DNA of 8,029 nucleotides. It comes from Holophagales bacterium. GTDB lineage: Bacteria > Acidobacteriota > Holophagae > Holophagales > Holophagaceae. A model generated the notes under the pieces. The model worked only from the letters and a program-made list of their open reading frames with translations. It made no database searches and was not told the DNA's origin. Positions within the stretch are counted from its first letter, which is position 1; every line of letters begins with the position of its first letter. Where the stretch lies: positions 1-8,029 of the forward strand of contig JAITFL010000172.1 of the NCBI GenBank assembly GCA_031281385.1, read 5' to 3'. The position numbers and the translations under genes are program-made. Positions 1 through 6,260 of the stretch are shown piece by piece.

Positions 1-15
1 GAGGTAATATCCGAG

Positions 16-522
16 TTGACAGAATCATTTTTTGGCGAAAAAATTTGGCCGCATTGGCCCCAGGCCGGAGAAAGCGAAGAAGGCTTCGAATACTTTATTA
101 AGGATTGGGGAATTGATCCTGGCCGCCCCCCTTCAGATATCAACAAAAATCCAGGGGAACAAAACCAAAGTTTTGTTCTTAGCATGGCCGATTCGGTTTT
201 GGACGCAGGCGGAAATTATTCAAACATAACGAAAGGCGAACATTTCACTGCCAAGATCAGCCTGAGCAAGGATACGCCCTACCTATTGTCGGTCACGACC
301 GAGCCGCCGCTCCCAGATGGCGCCTCTATCGAGCTGAGGATCAACGGAAACGCGCTTTCACCGTATATTTTTAATTCGGCGTCTCCAGAGCCTAAACGGA
401 TAGTTCTAACCGGCAATGCAGAATACTATTCCTACTATTTGCTGGATTTCAGCATAAAAAGCCCAACGATCAAGGTTGGCAACGACATAACAGTTAAAGT
501 CAGATTTGACCCCTCATATTAG
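16..522 (+). CDS. Hypothetical protein, possibly 5'-truncated by the window edge
   Basis: I do not recognise this 168-residue protein. The N-terminal third (about residues 1-50) is polar and rich in Gly, Pro, Trp and acidic residues. The rest alternates hydrophobic and polar residues with many Ser, Thr and Asn, as in a beta-sandwich, and ends in FDPSY. There is no signal peptide, membrane segment or known catalytic motif. The start is uncertain. The proposed TTG at 16 has a weak GAGG at 1-4, about 11 nt upstream, but the frame stays open to base 1 with no ATG, GTG or TTG before it, so the gene may begin outside the window. By my count G+C is about 45% over the first 240 nt, lower than stretches of the next gene. 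The stop lies 19 nt before the phosphorylase gene on the same strand, so the two may be co-transcribed. No function is proposed. Confidence 0.6.
   Translation: MTESFFGEKIWPHWPQAGESEEGFEYFIKDWGIDPGRPPSDINKNPGEQNQSFVLSMADSVLDAGGNYSNITKGEHFTAKISLSKDTPYLLSVTTEPPLPDGASIELRINGNALSPYIFNSASPEPKRIVLTGNAEYYSYYLLDFSIKSPTIKVGNDITVKVRFDPSY
157..178. repeat. Perfect inverted repeat inside the hypothetical gene
   Basis: GAACAAAAC at 157-165 is the exact reverse complement of GTTTTGTTC at 170-178, giving a 9-bp stem with a CAAA loop. In RNA, G-U pairs could extend it by two base pairs on the outside. It lies within coding sequence and no T-run follows it, so it is not a normal terminator. It may be chance. 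Confidence 0.5.
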
Positions 523-541
523 TTGAAGCGCCAAACAAGCT

Positions 542-1366
542 ATGGATCTGAAACCATGCATCAGCTCAATTGAAGAGCGGATTCCTTTTTTCCCTGAACT
601 GGCGATAGTTCTGGGATCGGGGCTGGGCCAGTTGGCCAATTGCCCCGAGGCAGAGAGAGGAGTGTCGCTCCAATTTCGGCAGATCCCAGGATTCCCCGAC
701 CAATCTGTGCAGGGCCACGCGGGAAAATTGATATTTTGCGAATTTGAAGGCAAAAAGGTGGTATTCCAGGCAGGGCGCTTCCATTTTTACGAAGGGCACC
801 CGATGTCCTTGGTGACGGCTCCCATGCGGATTTATGCCAAGCTCGGAGCAAAGGCCGTGCTGCTGACCAACGCGGCCGGCGCTTTAAACCCGGCCCTGTC
901 GGTGGGCTCGCTCATGGTCATCAAAGACCACATCAACATGCAGGGCACAAACCCGCTTATAGGCCCAAATGTAGGCCCCGGGCCTAGGTTCCCCGACATG
1001 ACTTCCCTGTACAGCGCGGAACTGCGCCAACAATTGCAACTTGCTGGAAAGCGGTGCGGCCAAGAACTCGCTGAGGGCGTGTATGTGGCCACTTCTGGGC
1101 CAAGTTTTGAAACTCCGGCGGAAGTGCGGGCTTTCCGCCTGCTAGGAGGAGACGCGGTCGGCATGAGCACCGCCCCCGAAGCGATAGTGGCCCGCCAAGA
1201 AGGCATGCTAGTCGCCGGTGTTTCTTGCATCTGCAACATGGGCGCGGGCATCCTAGATAAACCCCTGAGCCACAGCGATGTGCTGGAAGCCTCGGATTCG
1301 ATCAGCGCCGCCTTTGAGAAAGTACTCCGTGGATTTGTAAGCGGGTTTGAAGCCGGAAAGCAATGA
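542..1366 (+). CDS. punA: Purine nucleoside phosphorylase, trimeric (inosine/guanosine) type
   Basis: This cytosolic purine-salvage enzyme splits (deoxy)inosine and (deoxy)guanosine with phosphate into free base and (deoxy)ribose-1-phosphate. Its 274 residues match the usual length of the trimeric family. Visible motifs are the phosphate loop VLGSGLG (23-29, Ser26), GHAGK with His59 (58-62), GRFHFYEGH with Arg79 and His81 (78-86), TNAAGALN (109-116), GPSFETPAEV with the base-binding Glu190 (186-195), VGMST with Met208 (206-210), Asn232 and His244. The Glu/Asn pair is typical of enzymes specific for 6-oxopurines. Position 231, before the key Asn, is Cys where many homologues have Thr or Ser. 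An in-frame TGA at 524 makes the ATG at 542 the first possible start. Its ribosome site is weak (GAAG at 525-528), so translation may depend on the upstream gene. Polynucleotide phosphorylase, also called pnp, is a different enzyme. Confidence 0.95.
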   Translation: MDLKPCISSIEERIPFFPELAIVLGSGLGQLANCPEAERGVSLQFRQIPGFPDQSVQGHAGKLIFCEFEGKKVVFQAGRFHFYEGHPMSLVTAPMRIYAKLGAKAVLLTNAAGALNPALSVGSLMVIKDHINMQGTNPLIGPNVGPGPRFPDMTSLYSAELRQQLQLAGKRCGQELAEGVYVATSGPSFETPAEVRAFRLLGGDAVGMSTAPEAIVARQEGMLVAGVSCICNMGAGILDKPLSHSDVLEASDSISAAFEKVLRGFVSGFEAGKQ

Positions 1367-1408
1367 CCCGACTGCCATCGGCCCATCAAAAAACAGTCGC
1401 CAAGCCAA

Positions 1409-1442
1409 TGATGGGCGCACATGAGGGCATCTCGCCCCCATC
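1409..1442. terminator. Weak inverted repeat between convergent genes; possible terminator
   Basis: The 85-nt gap between the two convergent stops (1367-1451) holds GATGGGCG at 1410-1417 and CGCCCCCATC at 1433-1442, which can form an imperfect stem with a two-base bulge and a 15-nt loop. On the plus strand no T-run follows. On the minus strand a six-T run (1388-1393) comes well after the stem rather than next to it. It is at best a poor intrinsic terminator, and this site may instead rely on Rho or allow overlapping transcripts. Confidence 0.25.
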
Positions 1443-1451
1443 CACCAACGC

Positions 1452-4232
1452 CTACCCTAGCACGTGCAATCTGTGACTGGCAATTTGCGATTTTATGGTA
1501 GGCACGGTTCCATCGGGTCCACTCACCAAGCCGTTGATTGAAATATTGGCGTCAAAGCCCAAGGCCGATAGCTCGTTTCGCATCTGCGGCAACTCGTTTT
1601 CAATGGACTGCGGTCTCTCGGCCCAAATAGTGATGCTCAACAGTTTTGACGAAGATTCCAGTCCAACCCTCGTTTCGCCGATCCCCGAAAAATTTAGCGC
1701 CAGCAACACGCGAACTTTGTTTTTGTTTTTTTCGCCATGGCCAGAGTTTTCCTCACTGCCGTCCTCTACCCATATTTCAAGATTTTTGCCTTGCGCCCAC
1801 GGCAAAGGCAATTCGAAATAGTTTACATTTTCCTTGGTTGCGAGCGCATGAAAAAAGGCTTCCTTGGGCGACACCTGAGGGTCAACCAATGCCTTGATGG
1901 CCTCTTTCAGCCATGATTGCCACGTAGGCGGTTTTTCTGGATTGGTGGTGTCCGCGCCATGCGCGGCTGGCAGTTCGGCGGCCCTTTCTTGGGCAGCCGA
2001 CTTCTGCGCTGCTCCGCTCTGAAAAACGTTGGATCGCTCTCCCACGGCAGGCTCATTTTTTTCCGCTTTTATCGTGATGAGCAGATCCACGATGCTGCGA
2101 AACCAATTTGAAATGCTATTTCTGTCTTCCAGCGGAAAAGGGCGGCTCATATTTTGCCCTTCGATCATCCCCTCAAAACGAAGCAAATACTTTAATCGGT
2201 CAACAAACATGTGTCCAGCTTTGCCATCCTTTTTCTGCGCCGCATTCTCCTTGTCTTGTCCAACGGGACGCTTGGAAAGAGTGGGTTCCGCGCTTGCGGC
2301 CAAGGACTTGGCTGCAAGAATAACCTCCTCGCCGCCACTGCCGAGGGCCTCTGCAATTTGGCGCACGGGGGCGTCGAGCGGCTGATTAGTCAGCAAGGCC
2401 AGCATTTGCCTTAGCATCGGCGGAGCAGATTCGACAATAGAACCGATGCCCTGTTTCAGTTCCAAGCCAGCCCCTTGATGGACGAGAAATGCGGCGATGG
2501 CATCGGGTTTAGCGTCTGCATGGCCAAGTGTCGCAGAAGCAAGCGCCCTTCTGATTACAATTGGCAGGCTTTCCAAGGTCTGGGCCAATTTACTGGCACT
2601 TGGCAACACGGCTTCCTCATCGGAAACCTTTAGAACACTGCCCGCTTCAGGTCGCAGCACCTCGCGCCCAGGTGGCTGCGCTCCAGCCGAAACCTTGACG
2701 ACATTGTTTGAATCCGTGCGCTGGCCGTCACTGCTAGAACCGAGCTCGCTGTTGGGGGCATGAACTATTTTGTTTGCACTGGTTCGCGGGGCTTGGACAG
2801 ATTCATTGGAAGCTGATTCATTTGGGGCAACCCTAGCGGCACCTAGATCATAGGGCTTGGCTTCCTTGTCCGGCAATTGACCCGATAGTCGGCTGGGTAA
2901 TCGCTGGCCCGCTTCCGCGAGAGCCTGTTCGATTATTCTGACAGCATCGGGCGGGGCTTTTTCCAGCGCTGCAACCACCGCTTTGTCTTGGCTTGCGACC
3001 AACGGTTTTTGCACCATATGTTCGGCAATCGCCTTTGGCTCTGCTTCCGCGAAACCCAGCAACGTCGCTGAAAGCTCGCGCCTGACTTGAGCTGGCAAAG
3101 CCTCTATGGCTTGAATCAGTTTTTGCGGAACTGTCTGCGGCTGAACGCTAGGAGATGCCGGCCGGTCAGCGGTAAGGAGCGGCCCTTTGGTGACCGTCTG
3201 ATTCGCTATGGCATGGCCCTCTTCTTCGGGCGGACGCTCTGGGGCCTTGGCGGCACCTTCGATCTTTGACAATATTATTTTTGCAATGGCTTCTGAATCG
3301 GAATCAGTATTGCCGGACAGCGCCCTTGCCAAGTACCCGCGAACATCATTTGGCAGTGCTTTTATTGCGTACAGCAATTTTTCAAAATTGCTGTGCGGGC
3401 CTTCAGCATCGGCTGCTTTTTGAAGCGCGGGGGCGGTGTTAGCGGCATCGGTTGATTTGCTTGGAAATGCGGTTTTTACTGATTCGAGCAATGGCTCAAT
3501 TGTTTTCATATTGGCTGTTGAATTCGCCTCTGTATTTTGTTCAAAATATTGGACAAACACTTTGCGTAATTGATTTATTAAAACATTCATTGATAGATTT
3601 AAGCTCTGTTCATTGACAGCTATTGGCTGGCTGACAATATTATGTTTGCTTGCAGTTGTCGCTTGTGCATCCAGCAATGACTCTAGCGGCTCTAAAGCAT
3701 CAGCCAGCGAATGTGATATTTGTGCAGCGGAGGCATCTTTGAACCCAAGCACATCAGAGAGCAGCCGCTGGATCGGAAGCGGCAGCGATTCGACCGATTT
3801 TTGTAGTTGCGCATCATTCGAGGCAAAAAGCGACGCAAACAAATTCGCGAGAGGGATCAAGGCTTCGGGCAACTCCTTGGCCTGCAGGCGCTGAAGCAGG
3901 CCCGCGGCTTCGCCGTATATCAGGGGCGCCAGCAGAGCCGGAGGGGCTGGGGGCATTGCCTCGAGCACCCGAAGCACGATGGCCCCATCCTGGATCGAAG
4001 CCCTTACTTGAAGCTTGGTCTGTTCGGGGAAGGGCAGGCTTCCAGAAGCAACGATCACTTGGCCAGAAGGCAGTTCCAGCCTAGCCCCATTTTCGCCCTG
4101 CCCCACCAGCGTAACGGACAATGTTCGCCCAACATGCCGCAGCGCCTGGCCGTATTCGGGACTTGCCGGCGCATTTTCAATTACTAGCAGTGGGCCAGCA
4201 GGCCCAAGTGCGGCCGGGGCGGCTCCATCCAT
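1452..4232 (-). CDS. fliK: FliK-like flagellar hook-length control protein, unusually long
   Basis: FliK is a secreted molecular ruler that stops hook growth at the right length and switches the flagellar export apparatus to filament substrates. The best evidence here is the C-terminal domain (about residues 803-900), which fits the Flg_hook fold: a FELPLPW strand, VRVLLALNFSGIGETRVGLE, then LLSITIWAERP and an amphipathic helix ending LSALGFD. Residues 36-92 form a beta-rich N-terminal module also seen in long FliK-like proteins. Between them lies a low-complexity region rich in Ala, Pro, Ser, Glu and Gln, carrying about six degenerate helical repeats. At 926 residues it is far longer than enteric FliK (about 400). 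No signal peptide is seen, as expected for type III export. The ATG at 4232 has AGGGG at 4238-4242 and lies 20 nt after cheB. It is the only flagellar structural gene in the window, so the family call rests on the C-terminal pattern. Confidence 0.78.
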   Translation of the reverse strand: MDGAAPAALGPAGPLLVIENAPASPEYGQALRHVGRTLSVTLVGQGENGARLELPSGQVIVASGSLPFPEQTKLQVRASIQDGAIVLRVLEAMPPAPPALLAPLIYGEAAGLLQRLQAKELPEALIPLANLFASLFASNDAQLQKSVESLPLPIQRLLSDVLGFKDASAAQISHSLADALEPLESLLDAQATTASKHNIVSQPIAVNEQSLNLSMNVLINQLRKVFVQYFEQNTEANSTANMKTIEPLLESVKTAFPSKSTDAANTAPALQKAADAEGPHSNFEKLLYAIKALPNDVRGYLARALSGNTDSDSEAIAKIILSKIEGAAKAPERPPEEEGHAIANQTVTKGPLLTADRPASPSVQPQTVPQKLIQAIEALPAQVRRELSATLLGFAEAEPKAIAEHMVQKPLVASQDKAVVAALEKAPPDAVRIIEQALAEAGQRLPSRLSGQLPDKEAKPYDLGAARVAPNESASNESVQAPRTSANKIVHAPNSELGSSSDGQRTDSNNVVKVSAGAQPPGREVLRPEAGSVLKVSDEEAVLPSASKLAQTLESLPIVIRRALASATLGHADAKPDAIAAFLVHQGAGLELKQGIGSIVESAPPMLRQMLALLTNQPLDAPVRQIAEALGSGGEEVILAAKSLAASAEPTLSKRPVGQDKENAAQKKDGKAGHMFVDRLKYLLRFEGMIEGQNMSRPFPLEDRNSISNWFRSIVDLLITIKAEKNEPAVGERSNVFQSGAAQKSAAQERAAELPAAHGADTTNPEKPPTWQSWLKEAIKALVDPQVSPKEAFFHALATKENVNYFELPLPWAQGKNLEIWVEDGSEENSGHGEKNKNKVRVLLALNFSGIGETRVGLESSSKLLSITIWAERPQSIENELPQMRNELSALGFDANISINGLVSGPDGTVPTIKSQIASHRLHVLG
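3480..3660. other. AT-rich patch inside fliK
   Basis: By my count 3511-3600 has 26 G or C in 90 bases (about 29%), well below the surrounding gene. It encodes residues about 191-251, a segment rich in Asn, Ile, Leu and Gln that differs from the Ala/Pro-rich text on both sides. The reading frame stays open through it. Confidence 0.6.
3613..3641 (+). promoter_or_regulatory. Promoter-like sequence antisense to fliK (weak candidate)
   Basis: On the plus strand an exact TTGACA (3613-3618) is followed after 17 nt by AATATT (3636-3641), which matches four of six bases of the sigma-70 -10 consensus. It lies in an AT-rich patch and faces away from any gene on its strand, so a transcript would be antisense to the 5' half of fliK and then cheB. 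Chance matches in AT-rich DNA are common. Confidence 0.2.
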
Positions 4233-4237
4233 CTCGG

Positions 4238-4242
4238 CCCCT
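4238..4242 (-). promoter_or_regulatory. Ribosome binding site of fliK
   Basis: On the minus strand AGGGG lies 5 nt before the ATG at 4232, in the 20-nt gap after the cheB stop. It supports this start over any upstream extension, although the frame has no stop directly before the ATG. Confidence 0.5.
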
Positions 4243-4252
4243 GCCCCAGGCT

Positions 4253-5383
4253 CTACAGCTGGAAGTGATTCTTGACGACCCCTGCCATTTCGGTGATCGG
4301 CGAGACCACGTCAACGCAGCCCAGTTCGAATGCTGCCTTTGGCATGCCATACACCACGCAGCTAGATTCAGCTTCGGCTATAGTGTGGGCGCCTTTCGAT
4401 TTGAGCTTTTTCATCCCTTGCGCCCCGTCGCTTCCCATGCCTGTCAGGATTATCGCAAGCAGCTGGACATTGTTGCAGGCGTCAAACGCGCTCTGAAACA
4501 GCACGTCCACACTTGGGCGGTGCAGGGTATTGGATGGCTCTGGGTTCAATTCGATCATATAGCGGCCCAGTTGATGGCGAAGGTGCATGTGGATGCCGCC
4601 AGGAGCGAGATAGATGTGCCCTGGCTGTGGAACGTCCCCATTGGCTGCCTCTTTGACTTCCAGTTGGCAAATACCATTCAACCTTTCGGCAAAAGGCTTG
4701 GTAAAGCTGGATGGCATGTGCTGCACTATCAGCATTGGCACTGGCAGGCTCTTTGGCAGGTACGGCAGGAAGTCTTGAAGCGCCTTTGGCCCGCCGGTCG
4801 AGCAGCCCAACACTATCAATTCTGCCCTTGGGGAGTTCGGGATAGTGCCTTGCACGCCTTTTGAGGCAAGGGGCTTTGGCGCGGCCTCGGGTTCGCGTGG
4901 GGCGGGCGTTGCTGGCTTGGCTGAAGCAGCTGGCGCGGGAGATGTGAGCGCACGCCTATGGGCCCTAAATTTCGGGCTCTGGGACAATTTTCTAACTTTT
5001 TCCTGCAATTCATCCTTGATGTTTAGTATGTTTTCATCTCGCCCCTCGAGCTTTTTCTCTTTTGAGATGAAATCAAGGGCACCCAGCTCTAGGGCTTCCA
5101 ATGTGGCCTTGGCCCCTTCCTGCGTCAGGCTGGAAACCATCAGCACGGGCATGGTGGGATAGTCCTCCATTATTTTTTTGAGGCAGGTAAGCCCGTCCAT
5201 CCTTGGCATTTCGATGTCCAAAGTGATCAAGTCTGGTTTGTACATCGGAATTTTTTCTAGGGTGTCTATCCCATCGCGGGCGGTGCCAACCACCTTTATG
5301 TCGTTGGTCGTCAGCATGCGCTCGATGGACCGCCTCATGAAGGGGCTGTCGTCAACTACCATTACTTTAATCGTTTCAGCCAT
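4253..5383 (-). CDS. cheB: Chemotaxis response regulator protein-glutamate methylesterase CheB
   Basis: CheB removes methyl groups from chemoreceptor glutamates, and deamidates receptor glutamines in some species, resetting receptor sensitivity when phosphorylated by CheA. The 376 residues show the standard two domains. The receiver (about 4-125) has the acidic pair Asp11/Asp12, phospho-acceptor Asp56 in LDIEMP, Ser84/Ser85 at the switch position and Lys108. The methylesterase (about 187-374) carries the triad Ser195 (GCSTGG), His222 (VQHMP) and Asp319 (LTGMGSDG). An Ala/Pro-rich linker (about 140-185) joins them. Glu109 follows Lys108 where many receivers have Pro. A strong AAGGA (5393-5397), inside the last codons of the upstream HDOD gene, sits 9 nt before the ATG. 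The gap to that gene is 5 nt, which suggests coupled translation. Length and motifs are ordinary for CheB. Confidence 0.97.
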   Translation of the reverse strand: MAETIKVMVVDDSPFMRRSIERMLTTNDIKVVGTARDGIDTLEKIPMYKPDLITLDIEMPRMDGLTCLKKIMEDYPTMPVLMVSSLTQEGAKATLEALELGALDFISKEKKLEGRDENILNIKDELQEKVRKLSQSPKFRAHRRALTSPAPAASAKPATPAPREPEAAPKPLASKGVQGTIPNSPRAELIVLGCSTGGPKALQDFLPYLPKSLPVPMLIVQHMPSSFTKPFAERLNGICQLEVKEAANGDVPQPGHIYLAPGGIHMHLRHQLGRYMIELNPEPSNTLHRPSVDVLFQSAFDACNNVQLLAIILTGMGSDGAQGMKKLKSKGAHTIAEAESSCVVYGMPKAAFELGCVDVVSPITEMAGVVKNHFQL

Positions 5384-5388
5384 TGTAA

Positions 5389-6255
5389 TTAATCCTTGTA
5401 AGCATTTTGGACAAAATCTATTGCACGGTCAACTTCATCGTCAATTCTGAAAGTCAGGTACTCGATATCCGGAATGGCCTTTGTCACGCCAAAAATCATC
5501 TCCTTGAAATTCTCGTCAGAATCTAAGTTGAGGATTAATTTTTGGTCTGCAGGCCCATTCGGCAGCCTAGTCCGGACAAGGAGGTCGCAGTAGTGTATCA
5601 AATTGGGCAAAAAATCGCCCGGTTTGGGGTTGTGGTGGTCGCGGATGACATCAATGATGGTTTCGTGGAATTTCCACTGGAAGGCGACCTGGGCCCCGAC
5701 CACATCATGGGTGATGTTAAGCATCTTCCTCTCTGTCTCCAGCGTATCTTCCCCGGCTTTGACTGCTGCCACCACTGGCATGTATTCCTTGGTGAAGCAT
5801 CTGTCCAAAGCAATTTTTCCAATATCATGCAGCAGGCCCGCCAAGAAGGCTGTCTCTGCAATGGCGGGCAGTTTCAAATACCCGCAAATCGCCTTTGCAG
5901 TCATCCCAACAGCAGTCGAATGCTGCCAGAGAAGCACGACATCTAGAGACTCTCCGACCCTGTAATTGCGGATCACGGCAATGCCTTGGCTGAGGTTGAT
6001 GATGGCATCCATGCCCAACCTCTGGATGGCCGTTCGCAAATCCGAAGCCAAAGTACCCGAGGCAAGCATCAAGGACGAATTGGCCAGCCTTAGGACGCTG
6101 GCGGACAGCGCAGGGTCCATTTCTAGGACACGGTACATATCGTCAATTGTGCTTTGCTCCTTGGTTGCGATCTCACCCACCGCCAAAACGGAAGCAGGAA
6201 GGCTCGGCAGCCAGTTGACTCGGCGTTGGATTAAGTCTGGAGTAATCGTTTGCAT
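5389..6255 (-). CDS. HDOD-domain signalling protein 2
   Basis: HDOD proteins are cytoplasmic one-domain relatives of HD phosphohydrolases found in bacterial signalling. Most have no proven enzyme activity. Here the HDOD region spans about residues 12-210 of 288. The N-terminal helical half has LPSLPASV and LRLANSS, and the HD half has His112 (WQHS), His143-Asp144 (LLHDIGK), His183 and His207-His208. All the metal-ligand positions of an HD fold thus look present. The C-terminal 70 residues are less conserved and match nothing I know. I chose the ATG at 6255, which leaves 5 nt after the upstream stop and has AGGA at 6267-6270. A GTG at 6300 would add 15 basic residues and overlap the upstream gene by about 40 nt. 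The place between a sister HDOD gene and cheB suggests a role in chemotaxis or motility, which is inference. Confidence 0.9.
   Translation of the reverse strand: MQTITPDLIQRRVNWLPSLPASVLAVGEIATKEQSTIDDMYRVLEMDPALSASVLRLANSSLMLASGTLASDLRTAIQRLGMDAIINLSQGIAVIRNYRVGESLDVVLLWQHSTAVGMTAKAICGYLKLPAIAETAFLAGLLHDIGKIALDRCFTKEYMPVVAAVKAGEDTLETERKMLNITHDVVGAQVAFQWKFHETIIDVIRDHHNPKPGDFLPNLIHYCDLLVRTRLPNGPADQKLILNLDSDENFKEMIFGVTKAIPDIEYLTFRIDDEVDRAIDFVQNAYKD
5393..5397 (-). promoter_or_regulatory. Ribosome binding site of cheB, inside the HDOD 2 gene
   Basis: AAGGA on the minus strand, 9 nt before the cheB ATG, overlaps the last codons before the TAA of the upstream gene. This arrangement favours translational coupling between the two. 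Confidence 0.7.
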
Positions 6256-6260
6256 TAGAA

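Larger units (their letters stand above)
2346..3794 (-). repeat. About six degenerate protein repeats in the FliK-like middle region
   Basis: A unit of roughly 30-36 residues recurs with the pattern [IVL]-x-[ASE]-[LA]-P-x-x-[VIL]-[RQ]-x-x-L, often followed by LG, an acidic or Ala stretch and a second AIA-type helix. The copies start near residues 147 (VESLPLPIQRLL), 287 (YAIKALPNDVRGYL), 372 (IQAIEALPAQVRREL), 419 (partial, VVAALEKAPPDAVRII), 550 (AQTLESLPIVIRRAL) and 596 (GSIVESAPPMLRQML). The third and fifth are the closest pair and share the second half, with AEPKAIAEHMV against AKPDAIAAFLV. Proline-rich linkers separate most copies. The similarity is at protein level, and I see no long DNA identity between copies. 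Confidence 0.6.

Noticed and set aside
960..986. A 15-nt palindrome TAGGCCCCGGGCCTA with a further copy of TAGGCCC nearby
   Set aside because: It arises from Gly-Pro codons in a conserved part of the phosphorylase (GPNVGPGP), so coding explains it.
832..1422. A 196-codon open frame on the minus strand, opposite the phosphorylase gene
   Set aside because: The plus-strand frame has all phosphorylase motifs in order. The antisense product has no recognisable motif and begins in the convergent gap.
4121..4864. A 247-codon open frame on the plus strand, opposite cheB and the start of fliK
   Set aside because: It lies antisense to two well-supported genes, has no family motif and is rich in His, Trp and Gln, as expected from the reverse of a real gene.
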